From positions 5,518,001 through 5,582,000 of the forward strand of contig NZ_AP022610.1 of NCBI RefSeq assembly GCF_010729665.1: 64,000 nt of DNA. The letters are read 5' to 3'. The notes under the pieces were generated by a model. It did no database searches. It was not told where the DNA came from and worked only from the letters and a program-made list of their open reading frames with translations. Positions 10,710 to 19,314 of this stretch are shown one piece after another; the first letter of the stretch is position 1, and every line of letters begins with the position of its first letter. The translations under genes and the position numbers were made by a program. The stretch comes from Mycolicibacterium madagascariense (GTDB lineage Bacteria > Actinomycetota > Actinomycetes > Mycobacteriales > Mycobacteriaceae).

Positions 10710-11471
10710 ATGACCACCACCGACATCGTCGACATCAGGCGTGCCGCAGACCGCGCCGCCACCACGCTCTCCTGGCTGGACTCCAAGCACTCGTTCTCGT
10801 TCGGCGGCAACTACGACCCCACCAATACCCACCACGGGCTGCTGTTGGTCAACAACGACGATTCGGTGAGGGCTGGCGCGGGATTCGAGACCCACCCGCA
10901 CCGCGACATGGAGATCGTCACCTGGGTGCTGCGCGGCTCGCTGGTGCACCAGGACTCCACCGGTCATTCGGGAGTGATCTATCCCGGTCTGGCGCAACGG
11001 ATGTCGGCCGGACGCGGCATCCTGCACTCGGAGAAGAACGACGCGTGGACGCTGACGGGTGACCCGTCGCATTCCGAGCCGGTGCACTTCGTGCAGATGT
11101 GGGTCGTGCCCGACGAGGCCGGCATCGCCCCCGGGTATAAGCAGCTCGAGATCGACGACGAGCTACTGCGCGGCGGGCTCGTCACCATCGCGTCGGGCAG
11201 GCCCGCGCACGCCGGTCAGGCGGCCATCACGATCAGCAACCGCCACGCCGCGCTGCACGGCGCGCGGCTGGAACCCGGCGACGGCACCGAGCTGCCGCAC
11301 GCGCCGTACCTGCACCTGTTCGTCGCCCGCGGCGAGGTCGTGCTGGAGGGGGCAGGCCCGCTGCACGAGGGCGACGCCGTCCGGCTCACCGCATCCGGCG
11401 GACAACGCATCACCGCAACCGAACCCTCCGAAATCCTCGTCTGGGAGATGCATGCGAGCTTGGCGGCGTAA
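10710..11471 (+). CDS. Pirin family protein (Rv0181c-like)
   Basis: A 253-aa bicupin of the pirin family. The metal ligands are seen as His62 and His64 (FETHPHRDMEIVTW), His106 and Glu108 (RGILHSEKN). Family members are iron proteins; some have quercetinase activity and some act as transcriptional cofactors, so the precise role is open. The ATG at 10710 follows GAGGAG and is preferred over longer readings that would enter the regulatory spacer. Its 3' end overlaps the next gene by 20 nt. Confidence 0.93.
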   Translation: MTTTDIVDIRRAADRAATTLSWLDSKHSFSFGGNYDPTNTHHGLLLVNNDDSVRAGAGFETHPHRDMEIVTWVLRGSLVHQDSTGHSGVIYPGLAQRMSAGRGILHSEKNDAWTLTGDPSHSEPVHFVQMWVVPDEAGIAPGYKQLEIDDELLRGGLVTIASGRPAHAGQAAITISNRHAALHGARLEPGDGTELPHAPYLHLFVARGEVVLEGAGPLHEGDAVRLTASGGQRITATEPSEILVWEMHASLAA

Positions 11472-12735
11472 GGCCCTCGGCGCCCTCGGCGTCCTGCTGT
11501 TGGCGGGATGCTCGTCGGGAGCCCCACAGGCGTCGAGTCCGAGCGCCGGCACGCCGGCCGGATTGTCGGAGGTGACGGTCCAGGTTCCCGACGACCTCGG
11601 CGCGGCCCCGTTCGACGAGCCCCGAAAGGCGTTGGTGCCCAAGGGTTGGACGATGTCGGTGTTCGCACGGGTGCCCAAGCCGCGCCTGGCGGTGTGGGCC
11701 CCCGACGGCGAGCTGCTGGTGTCGGTGCCCAGTACCGGTCAGGTCATCAGGGTGCAGCCGACGGGTGGCGGACCTCAGCTGCAGGTCCTCATCGACGGGA
11801 TGCACCAGCCGCACGGGCTGGCCTTCGCGGGGTCCACGCTGTACGTCGCCGAGAGCGATCAGATCGACGCCTTCGACTACGTCGATCAGAAGGCGCTGCG
11901 TCCCCGTACGGTCGCGGGCAATCTCCCCGATGCGCGCAGCCCCGAACTCGGGGGCGCGTACGCCCACGCGCTCAAGAGCGTGGCCGTGGGGCCGGACGGC
12001 GCGGTGTACTTCTCGATCGGCTCGACCGGCAACGTCTCCGCGGCCGACCGCACGGCCACCCCGCCCCGCGCCACCATCATGCGGGTCCCCCCGGGCGGAG
12101 GGCCCTACGCACCGTTCGCGACGGGTGTCCGCAACGGCACCGGCCTCGCGGTCGCCCCCGACGGCGCGGTGTGGACGGCGGTCAACAATCGAGACAACGT
12201 CGAGGTGCCCGACCCGGGCCCGTCCTACGGCAAGGTGGTCCCCGACTACGTGAACGACCATCCCCCGGAATCCGTCGCCAAGCTGACCCCGGGGCGCGAA
12301 TTGGGTTGGCCCTACTGCAATCCCGATGGCGGGCCGGCGAATCTGCGACTCATCCGCGACGTCCAGGACAACCCCGACGGCACCAAGCTCGACTGTGCCG
12401 CGCTGCCGCCGATCGAGCAGAGCCTCGGCGCGCACTCCGCACCGCTGGGGATGAGCTTCGTGGACGGCGCACTGCCCGAGCCCTACGCGCACGGCGCACT
12501 CGTCGGCGTGCACGGCTCCTGGAACCGGCAGCCGCCCCGCGCGCCCGAGGTGTCGTTCTTCCCGTATGCGAATGGTCAACTGGGCAACCAGCAGACGCTC
12601 GTCGGCGGATTCCAGGCCGCGGACGGATCGCGCTGGGGCCGTCCTGTCGACGCCGTCGTCGGACCGGACGGCGCGGTGTATGTCACCGACGACGCCGCGG
12701 ACGCGATCTACCGGGTGGCGCCGCCGGGGAAGTGA
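11452..12735 (+). CDS. PQQ-dependent sugar dehydrogenase / sorbosone dehydrogenase-like lipoprotein
   Basis: A 427-aa exported lipoprotein (signal ALGVLLLAGC, Cys20) followed by a beta-propeller of the glucose/sorbosone dehydrogenase family. Blade motifs recur (VAVGPDGAVYFSIGS, GLAVAPDGAVWTAVN, VVGPDGAVYVTDD) and HGSWNR plus the ELGWPYC motif are typical. The cofactor would be PQQ in canonical members, which mycobacteria may obtain externally, so activity is uncertain. The ATG at 11452 lies inside the end of the pirin gene, implying coupled translation. It is convergent with the SRPBCC gene, with one base between the stops. Confidence 0.9.
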   Translation: MRAWRRKALGALGVLLLAGCSSGAPQASSPSAGTPAGLSEVTVQVPDDLGAAPFDEPRKALVPKGWTMSVFARVPKPRLAVWAPDGELLVSVPSTGQVIRVQPTGGGPQLQVLIDGMHQPHGLAFAGSTLYVAESDQIDAFDYVDQKALRPRTVAGNLPDARSPELGGAYAHALKSVAVGPDGAVYFSIGSTGNVSAADRTATPPRATIMRVPPGGGPYAPFATGVRNGTGLAVAPDGAVWTAVNNRDNVEVPDPGPSYGKVVPDYVNDHPPESVAKLTPGRELGWPYCNPDGGPANLRLIRDVQDNPDGTKLDCAALPPIEQSLGAHSAPLGMSFVDGALPEPYAHGALVGVHGSWNRQPPRAPEVSFFPYANGQLGNQQTLVGGFQAADGSRWGRPVDAVVGPDGAVYVTDDAADAIYRVAPPGK

Positions 12736-12736
12736 G

Positions 12737-13168
12737 TCAGAGGGCGTCGAGGACCGACGTCAGCTGCTTCTCGGTGTCGTTGGCCAGCTTCTCGAACACC
12801 AGCTTCATTGCCGGGCTGATCAGTTTGGCCGCACCCTTCATCTCCAGATCCGCGCGGTAGGTGAGCACCGAACCGGCACCGGATGCGTCGACGGTGATGG
12901 TGTCGGTCGACTTCGACGACTCGTTCTCCCCGACGAACACCAGCGTGCGGTTGCTCAGCTGGTCGAGCCGGTACGTCAGCTTCGCCGTCACGCCGAAGAT
13001 CTTCGAGACGTTGTGCCAGGTGGCGCCGACCTCGATCGGGCCGGTCCCCTCGCGGGTGCAGGACTGGGTGCCGGGGTCCCATTCCTCGGCGTTCCCGAAG
13101 TCCTTGAGGTAGTCGACGACGCGGTCCGGCGGGCACGCGACGGAGAAGGTTCGTTGCACGGAGGGCAT
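12737..13168 (-). CDS. SRPBCC (polyketide cyclase/START-like) protein
   Basis: A 143-aa protein with the START/Bet v1-like fold pattern: N-terminal strand then FSVACPPDRVVDYLKDFGNAEEWDPGT, beta strands ending SVLTYRADLEMKG, and the long C-terminal helix (AMKLVFEKLANDTEKQL). These small proteins bind hydrophobic ligands, and mycobacteria have many of unknown ligand. The ATG start gives the usual family length. It is convergent with the sugar-dehydrogenase gene and tandem with the large secreted protein gene upstream. Confidence 0.9.
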   Translation of the reverse strand: MPSVQRTFSVACPPDRVVDYLKDFGNAEEWDPGTQSCTREGTGPIEVGATWHNVSKIFGVTAKLTYRLDQLSNRTLVFVGENESSKSTDTITVDASGAGSVLTYRADLEMKGAAKLISPAMKLVFEKLANDTEKQLTSVLDAL

Positions 13169-13211
13169 GGCGAAGGGTTACCCCCGCGCCGAGGACCTCA
13201 AGCCAGCGCGC

Positions 13212-15704
13212 TCAGGCCGCCTTGCCCCCCGCCGCACTGCCTCCCGCACTGCCCGACGACGCGCCGGCGTCCGCATGACCCGTGCCCTTCGCCTTCTTGC
13301 CGGCACCCGTCGTGCCGCCCGACGTCGCATCGGACGCCGACGTCCCGGCAGTGGTGGCGTCCTGGTCCCCGCCGGACGGCTTGGCGTGCTTGGGTCCCTT
13401 GGCGTGCTTCGGACTCGTCGACGCGTCGGTCGACGTCGACGCGGAATCTCCGTCTGGCTTGGCGTGTTTGGGGCCCTTGGTGCCCTTGTCGGCGCCGTCC
13501 GCGGCCGTGCTCCCGGCGGACGTGTCCGCATCCGGATCGGTGGCGGTCGTCGACTCTGCGGTCTTCGTCGTGGTGGGGTCGGCTGTGGTGGCCGTCGTCG
13601 ACGGGGTCTTGGTCGTGGACGGGGTCGTGGACGTGGTTTTGGTCGTGGACGGGGTTTCGGTCGTGGATGGGGTCGTCGGGGTCGTGTCGGCCGTCTTCTC
13701 CGTTCCGGCAGGGGCGACGCTGAGCAGCTTGGCGTTGGCCTGTGGGACGCTGCTCGCCGACGTGGTGGCCGCCGTCGTCACCGCGGTGGTCGCGGTGTGC
13801 TGCACGAGACCCAGTCCACCGAGCAGTCCGCCGAGCAGAGAGCCAAGTCCCCCAAGGGGATTGGTGACCGTGCCGCCGGAGGTGCCTGCCGCGCCGGTCG
13901 TCACGCCGCCGCTGAGCAGGCTGCCGTTGAGTAGCGCGTCGACGAGGTTCTTCAAGACGTTCGGTCCACCCGGGGTCGGGTTGCCGCTGAAGAACTCCTT
14001 CTGGAAGCCGCTGACCAGTTGATTGAAGCTGTCGCTCAGGGCCTTGGGAAAGTTGACGTCCGGGAACGACAGGAACGGGGTTTCGGTGCCCGCCGTGCTG
14101 AAGTCGCGGACGTAGAGACCGGTCTGCGGATCCAACGTCGTGTCGGCGTAGCCGAGGTTGACCAGGGTCGTGAGGGCAGGCGCCAGCGCATTGGCGAGGT
14201 GCGTGGCGAAGTCGGCGAGCGGCTTGACCCCGACCAGGTTGAGGGCGTCGGAGGCGAGATAGAGCGGCTCCAGCAGGGGCAGCGTCGCCGATGGCAGCGT
14301 GACGTAGAGGTTGAGCGCCAACGGATTCAGCGCGGTCGCGTTGCCCAGCGCGGTGCTGATCTGGTTCGTCAGCTGGGTGTCGAGGCCGGCGAGGCTGAGG
14401 CCGCGCAACATGTAGGTGGGTGACAGTCCCGCCGCCAGGTTGTTGAGGAGGGTGAAGGCGTTGGGCCAGGACGCCAGATCCGACAGCGGCTGGTACTCGT
14501 AGGTGGCGTCCACGAGCACCGGCAGCACGTTCGCCCCGCCGAGCGTGAGGCCGAGCGGGTCGACGCTGCCCAGAGGGTTGTTGGGGTTGATGCTGCCCGT
14601 CAGGTGGGTGGTCGGGTTGACCGAGTCGATGCCGAGCAGCGACGCGAGCGCGCCGAACCGTGCAATGGCGCCGCCGTCGGGACGGCCCGGGTTGTTGATC
14701 AGGATCAGCGGCAGCACGGTCAAGCTGCCGAGCACCGGATCGGTTCCGGTGTAGGCCGCCCCGCCGGGCTGAGATGCCAACTGCGCCAACACCTGTTTGT
14801 AGGCCATCGCTGCGGCGAATGCGCCGAGTCCGACCCCCACGGTGGGGATGACGCGGGCGTCGATGACGTCGGGCAGGCCATTCGTCAGACCGTCCACCAC
14901 ACCCTGCAGCGACGTCGAGAGCGCCGCCAGCGGGATGTTCAGCGGATCGCCCGCCAGCAGGGTGTTGACCTTGCCGAGCACCAGATCCAACGCGCCCTTG
15001 ACGCCCAGCTGAAGGTAGGGGGTGCCGTTGATCTCGGCCGCCACCGAATTCGGCAGTGCGGGCGTCCAGCCCAGGTCCAGACCCAGCATCTTCAGCAGCG
15101 CGAACGGCGAACCGCTCGTTACGACGTTCAGCCCGGGGACGGCCAGGCCCGACAGGTTGAGCGGGTCGGACAGGTTCAGCCCGATGACCGCCAGCAGACC
15201 CGACAGCGTGGAGTTCGTGATGTCGGAGACGCCGAGCAGATTCAGCACGTTCGTCAGCAGACCCGCAACGCCCGCCTGGCCCAGGGCGGTGCTCAGGATC
15301 GGAATCGGAATGGAGGCGCCGAGTTGGCCGATGATGCCGGGCAGCAGGTTCGCGGGCAGCTGCGCCAGGAGTCCGTTGACGAGGCTCTTCGGGTCGATGC
15401 CCGCGGCCTGCGCGAGCGCGGTCAGGCTGACCCCGTTGACGATCGCCCTGGAGAGCTGGTCGAGCACCGATTGGTCGAAGTCGTAGACCGCGGTACCCAG
15501 ACCGCCGGTGATGTCGTGCACCTGATCATGATTTGGCAGCAACCGGACGGCAGCGGCCAGATCGACGTTCGCGGCGAGCACGCGCTGGGCGGGCGCAGGC
15601 GGGGGTGCGACACCGACGGTCAACGCCGTGGCCGTCGCTGTAGCGGCGCTGGCCAACGCGACGCTCAACCGACGAGCCCTCCGAGTGCGGTGCGTGCCTG
15701 CCAT
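13212..15704 (-). CDS. Large secreted protein with possible PE-PPE-like segment and low-complexity tail
   Basis: An 830-aa protein with a twin-basic N-terminus and signal peptide (cleavage likely after PPPAPA). It has a roughly 550-residue Leu/Gly/Asn-rich region with repeated LLGxxxLN patterns, then about 200 residues of Thr/Pro/Ser repeats (TTPSTTETP) ending in Lys-His-rich KGPKHAKP repeats. The segment ALTTLVNLGYADT...GLYVRDF...PFLSFPDV recalls the C-terminal part of PE-PPE hydrolase-like domains, an unverified impression. No PE or PPE N-terminus is present. ATG 15704 follows AAAGGA; an in-frame start eight codons upstream is possible. Probably surface exposed. Confidence 0.8.
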   Translation of the reverse strand: MAGTHRTRRARRLSVALASAATATATALTVGVAPPPAPAQRVLAANVDLAAAVRLLPNHDQVHDITGGLGTAVYDFDQSVLDQLSRAIVNGVSLTALAQAAGIDPKSLVNGLLAQLPANLLPGIIGQLGASIPIPILSTALGQAGVAGLLTNVLNLLGVSDITNSTLSGLLAVIGLNLSDPLNLSGLAVPGLNVVTSGSPFALLKMLGLDLGWTPALPNSVAAEINGTPYLQLGVKGALDLVLGKVNTLLAGDPLNIPLAALSTSLQGVVDGLTNGLPDVIDARVIPTVGVGLGAFAAAMAYKQVLAQLASQPGGAAYTGTDPVLGSLTVLPLILINNPGRPDGGAIARFGALASLLGIDSVNPTTHLTGSINPNNPLGSVDPLGLTLGGANVLPVLVDATYEYQPLSDLASWPNAFTLLNNLAAGLSPTYMLRGLSLAGLDTQLTNQISTALGNATALNPLALNLYVTLPSATLPLLEPLYLASDALNLVGVKPLADFATHLANALAPALTTLVNLGYADTTLDPQTGLYVRDFSTAGTETPFLSFPDVNFPKALSDSFNQLVSGFQKEFFSGNPTPGGPNVLKNLVDALLNGSLLSGGVTTGAAGTSGGTVTNPLGGLGSLLGGLLGGLGLVQHTATTAVTTAATTSASSVPQANAKLLSVAPAGTEKTADTTPTTPSTTETPSTTKTTSTTPSTTKTPSTTATTADPTTTKTAESTTATDPDADTSAGSTAADGADKGTKGPKHAKPDGDSASTSTDASTSPKHAKGPKHAKPSGGDQDATTAGTSASDATSGGTTGAGKKAKGTGHADAGASSGSAGGSAAGGKAA

Positions 15705-15910
15705 CTGACCTGTCCTTTCAATGCACACGGGGGTGCTGCGTCACAAGAAGGTAACACTTACGCAGACGCCAATAGGGGCATTGCTGCGGCGAACTTCGCG
15801 CCATCACCCGGCAGACAGAACCAGCAAACCTCCCGCTCAGCGCGGCGTTTCGTGGATTGACGGCTGCGCAAATTTAGACCACGCGCGGGAGTAAGGCGGG
15901 CTAAGGGTTC

Positions 15911-16684
15911 TTAGACGACGATCTCGAGGGCGGCGGCCACCGCCGACGACGCCGCCCCCCGGTAGCTGGCACCGAACAGTACGACGTGCGCCAGCAGAGG
16001 ATGGAGCTGGTGCAGCCCGATCCGCTCGCGCCACCCCGGCCGCACCGGATGAATTTCCTGGTAGCCGGCGAGCACCGCCTCGTAGTGGGGGCAGCCGAAC
16101 AGCGCCAGCATCGCCAGGTCGGTCTCGCGATTTCCGCCGTGGGCTGCGGGGTCGATGAGCACCACGCCCTCGGGCGTCCACATCACGTTGCCGCTCCACA
16201 GGTCACCGTGCAGCCGGGCCGGGGTGTCCCCGCCGTCGTAGGCGCCCGCACGACACCGTGCGATCACCTCGTCGAGCCCGCGGCGCGTCTCGGCGTCGAG
16301 CGCCCGACCGGCGAGCTCGGCCATCGGCTCGAGTCGGTCCTCGGCGTAGAACTCGCCCCAGCGGACGTGCTCGGACAGCGCCATCGGCAGCGGATGGTTC
16401 AGGGGTCCGAAGAAACCCGGTCCCGTCCACCCGTCGGGGGCCGCGCCGAACGCGCGCGCCCCGGCATCGTGGGTGCGGGCCAGTCGACGGCCGAAGTCGT
16501 TGGCGCAGCGCCGGTCCGGGGGCACCGTCACCAGCCGCTGCAGGGTCAGCGTCGTGGCGTCGTACCCCAGCACGCGCACGCAGGCGACACCGCCGTCGGC
16601 GGCGGCCAGCCATCGCAGACCGGCGGCCTCGCACGCGAAGAAGCCCTCCGGGGCGGACGACCGCCGCTTGACGAAGGTCTCCAT
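15911..16684 (-). CDS. Fructosamine/ketosamine-3-kinase family protein
   Basis: A 257-aa aminoglycoside-phosphotransferase-like kinase of the fructosamine kinase family. The catalytic loop RLHGDLWSGNVMW and the metal-binding LIDPAAHGGNRETDLAML are clear. Family members phosphorylate sugars attached to amines or proteins, which promotes deglycation. The start ATG at 16682-16684 lies 10 bp after the mam1D stop, so it may be read from the end of the mce1 operon. The substrate is unknown. Confidence 0.92.
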   Translation of the reverse strand: METFVKRRSSAPEGFFACEAAGLRWLAAADGGVACVRVLGYDATTLTLQRLVTVPPDRRCANDFGRRLARTHDAGARAFGAAPDGWTGPGFFGPLNHPLPMALSEHVRWGEFYAEDRLEPMAELAGRALDAETRRGLDEVIARCRAGAYDGGDTPARLHGDLWSGNVMWTPEGVVLIDPAAHGGNRETDLAMLALFGCPHYEAVLAGYQEIHPVRPGWRERIGLHQLHPLLAHVVLFGASYRGAASSAVAAALEIVV

Positions 16685-16694
16685 GACCGAACGG

Positions 16695-17738
16695 CTACAG
16701 GCGCGGCGTCAGGTCGAGTTTCGTGATCGCGACCATCTGGGTGATCAGCCAGCGGCTGCCCTGCGGTTTCATCACCAGCCGGTAGGACAGGTAGCGCAGC
16801 GACGGGATGCCCTTGGTCACCGGGCTGGTCGCCACCGAGTTGGTGTAGACGATCGCGCTGGCCTCCGTCGGCGTCAACGACTCCACCGCCGCACCGAGCA
16901 CCTGGGTGTTGTTGGACACCTGGGCCTGCTTGTTTGTTGCCGCAATCGCGTCGATGTAGCGCTTGTAGTCGACGGCGAAGTCGCCACCCAGGTAGCGGGC
17001 CGAGCGCTCCGGCAACTTGTCCATGTCGTCGGGCGTGTAGGTCCACAGCGTGGTGATCGCGTTCGCCGCGGTCTCGGCGACCACGAACTTCACGTGCACC
17101 GCGGCCCGATCGGCCAGATAGGGCTGAATCGTCGCGCCCGCGAAGGCGGCGGCCGCGACGAACAACGCGCTCGCGATGACGGCGGCCACCTTCAGCGGTC
17201 GCCCCGCCGTGCGATGCGGAACCAGCACGGGTTCGGGCGCCTCGGGGTCGGGGGTCTCGGGGTCGAGGGTTTCGGCGTCGGGGGTCTCGGCGTCGAGGGT
17301 TTCGGTGTCGGGGGTTTCGGTCTCGGGCGCCTCGGTTCCTGGCGCGTCGGGGTCGGATGTCTCGGGGGCGGGCGTCTCGGTCTCCGGCGTCTCGTTCACC
17401 GGCGTCTCGGTTTTGGCGCGTCGCCAGGAGCGGCGTCGGCGGGTGGGCTTGGACTGATCCGCCGGCCCGTGGTCTGCGGGAACCTGAGCGCCCGAAACAT
17501 CCTCTGCGACAGGCTCTTTCGTTACCTCCGCGGTTGGCTCGGGCGCGGGTGCGGGCTCAGCCGTCGGCTCAGGCTCGGGCACGGTCGGTGCGGGCGCCTC
17601 GTCCGCCGTCGCGCTCGGCTGCGTCGCCTTCTGCCGCGGGAGGCGGTGCCGATTGCGGGCCGCCTTGCCCTGCGGTGCCGAGGCGGCGGCAGCGTCGGCG
17701 GCGGTCAGATCACCTGAATCAGTTGACTGATCTTCCAC
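16695..17738 (-). CDS. mam1D: Mce-associated membrane protein Mam1D (Rv0178-like)
   Basis: A 347-aa protein: about 180 residues of Pro/Glu/Thr-rich cytoplasmic sequence, one membrane segment (VAAVIASALFVAAAAFAGAT), and a C-terminal Mam domain (YIDAIAATNKQAQVSNNTQ...IVYTNSVATS) outside the membrane. Mam proteins stabilise Mce transporters. The GTG at 17736-17738 has GGAGGG six bases upstream, so I prefer it to a GTG 11 codons earlier; it still overlaps mam1C by 34 nt. The N-terminal part contains 15-nt tandem repeats and looks expanded relative to the M. tuberculosis protein as I recall it. Last gene of the mce1 operon. Confidence 0.9.
   Translation of the reverse strand: MEDQSTDSGDLTAADAAAASAPQGKAARNRHRLPRQKATQPSATADEAPAPTVPEPEPTAEPAPAPEPTAEVTKEPVAEDVSGAQVPADHGPADQSKPTRRRRSWRRAKTETPVNETPETETPAPETSDPDAPGTEAPETETPDTETLDAETPDAETLDPETPDPEAPEPVLVPHRTAGRPLKVAAVIASALFVAAAAFAGATIQPYLADRAAVHVKFVVAETAANAITTLWTYTPDDMDKLPERSARYLGGDFAVDYKRYIDAIAATNKQAQVSNNTQVLGAAVESLTPTEASAIVYTNSVATSPVTKGIPSLRYLSYRLVMKPQGSRWLITQMVAITKLDLTPRL
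17226..17416 (-). repeat. 15-nt tandem repeats encoding ETPDx-type pentapeptides
   Basis: Within mam1D, variants of a 15-base unit (read on the plus strand as gtctcggggtcgagg, gtttcggcgtcgggg and so on) recur, encoding Glu-Thr-Pro-Asp/Leu-Asp pentapeptides such as ETPDTETLDAETPDAETLDP. The copies are in frame, so unit number can change without frameshift. The region is part of the cytoplasmic acidic linker. Confidence 0.8.
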
Positions 17739-18265
17739 TGCTGTCCCTCCTCGATAGTCGTGACGACCCAACGGGTTCCGCTTTCGATGGGCGTCTTGCC
17801 GTCGGGTCCGGTGGTCTTGACGGTGGCGGCCACCAGGACGTCGGCGCTGCCGTTGTCGTTCCAGCGCTGCACTCCGGCCTCCTGGACGACGCCCGTCGTC
17901 GGCTCCGCCCGCGCCACCTGAACGACGATCTCGTTCATCTTCTCCTTGAACGACTTCGCGAACTCTCCTGTGCCCTGCGCCAGCACCCGGTCGGCATAGT
18001 CATTGGCGTGGAAGGGATCCAGCGAGGTGTAGTCGGTCATGAAGCCGCGGACGTAGAACAGCGCGGCGGCATCCCTGCCCTCCGAGCGGTCCAGGTTCGT
18101 GTGTTCGACCACCATGAACACGCTGCCCACGATCGCGGCGACCGCCACCACGAACGCCAGCACGGCCGACACCGGAAGACCCCACCGCCGCGGCGCCTTG
18201 GGCTCGGTGGCCGACACGGTGAAGAAGTCGCGAACGGTGTCGTCGACCTTGCGGCGCGGGCTCAT
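17705..18265 (-). CDS. mam1C: Mce-associated membrane protein Mam1C (Rv0177-like)
   Basis: A 186-aa protein with a short cytoplasmic head (MSPRRKVDDTVRDFF), one membrane segment (AVLAFVVAVAAIVGSVFMVVE) and a C-terminal Mam-type NTF2-like domain (YADRVLAQGTGEFAKSFKEK, ending TIEEGQQWKISQLIQVI). It is thought to support assembly or stability of the Mce1 complex. The ATG at 18263-18265 overlaps the mam1B stop as ATGA. A longer reading upstream falls inside mam1B and is not used. Confidence 0.92.
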   Translation of the reverse strand: MSPRRKVDDTVRDFFTVSATEPKAPRRWGLPVSAVLAFVVAVAAIVGSVFMVVEHTNLDRSEGRDAAALFYVRGFMTDYTSLDPFHANDYADRVLAQGTGEFAKSFKEKMNEIVVQVARAEPTTGVVQEAGVQRWNDNGSADVLVAATVKTTGPDGKTPIESGTRWVVTTIEEGQQWKISQLIQVI

Positions 18266-19314
18266 CGGCCCGGCCCGCCGTTCGGCGGAGCGGGTGCGGG
18301 CCGACCCGGCGGCGGGGCGGGCGCAGCGGGCGCGGCTGCCCCCGGCGGCCCGGCCTGACCCATCAGCGGCTTCTTCAACACGGTGAGGGTGGCGACCTGC
18401 CACCGGCCGTCCCTGGACTTCTCGAAGTCCGCGCGCACGGTCGCGGTGATGAACTTCAGCGTATTGGGGTCTGACCCGCGCTGCCCCTGCAGTGCCAGCA
18501 ACATCGCCGCGTGGTCCTTCGTCGCGGACAGCACGGCACTGCTCACCGCCCAGTACTCGTTGTCGGTGACACCCGCCTTCTGCACGGCCTGCTGCTGCTG
18601 GACGAGCTGGGGACGGTACTGGTCGGTGGCCAGGCTCTGCGCCTTCGCGAAGTCGTCGACCACCGTCTGCTGCCCGTAGCTCAGCAGTTGCTCCACGATG
18701 CGCGGACCCTGCTGGGCGATCTCGGACCGGGCCTGCTCGACGGCGCGGTCCTCGCGGTACACCTGCCAGTAGCCCAGCCCTGCGCCGCCCGCACCGAGGA
18801 CGGCCGTCGCGATCAGTATGACGGCGGCCAGGCGCCGGACGTTGGCCTGCGGCGCGTCGACGACGCGAACCTCGGTGCGCACCAACAGATCTGCGAACGT
18901 GCGGTGCCGCTTGTCGCCGAGCGGCCAGAACCACCCGACGAGCAGCGACGCGGTGTCGAGCAGGTGAGCGAGGTCGCGAAGGAGCAACCGGGGACTGCCC
19001 GCGGCCGCGCCGTCGGCGGTCGTGACGCGGATGCCCGCCACGGCGCGGCCCAGCGTCCAGCCCGTGATCGCCGGTGCCAGCCAGCGATTGGCGAACGTGG
19101 CCATGGCCGCCAGCGCCATCACCGCCGTGAACACCCACCACAGCCACGATCCGTGCGTCGTGGTGACGGCGAGCAACGCCATCGTCGTGATCAGCGCGAC
19201 GCCGGGCAGGACGTCGAGCGCCAGGGCCCCGGCGCGGGCGGGCCAGGACGCGTAGCGGACGGCGTCCTTCGCGGCGGGCGGCGTGTCGAGAGCTGCGTCG
19301 AGCAAAGCGGTCAC
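18262..19314 (-). CDS. mam1B: Mce-associated RDD-family membrane protein Mam1B (Rv0176-like)
   Basis: A 350-aa protein with an N-terminal RDD-family membrane domain (YASWPARAGALALDVLPG, then WTLGRAVAGIRVTTADG, several hydrophobic segments up to about residue 125). A further membrane helix (LAAVILIATAVLGAGGAGLG) and a C-terminal extracytoplasmic Mam domain (ATDQYRPQLVQQQQAVQ) follow, with a Pro/Ala tail. It combines RDD and Mam modules as in Rv0176. GTG 19312-19314 overlaps the mam1A stop (GTGA), and its own stop overlaps mam1C. Confidence 0.92.
   Translation of the reverse strand: MTALLDAALDTPPAAKDAVRYASWPARAGALALDVLPGVALITTMALLAVTTTHGSWLWWVFTAVMALAAMATFANRWLAPAITGWTLGRAVAGIRVTTADGAAAGSPRLLLRDLAHLLDTASLLVGWFWPLGDKRHRTFADLLVRTEVRVVDAPQANVRRLAAVILIATAVLGAGGAGLGYWQVYREDRAVEQARSEIAQQGPRIVEQLLSYGQQTVVDDFAKAQSLATDQYRPQLVQQQQAVQKAGVTDNEYWAVSSAVLSATKDHAAMLLALQGQRGSDPNTLKFITATVRADFEKSRDGRWQVATLTVLKKPLMGQAGPPGAAAPAAPAPPPGRPAPAPPNGGPGR

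Noticed and set aside
17226..17416. CRISPR-like array
   Set aside because: The repeats are 15 nt, contiguous without spacers, and in frame within mam1D.
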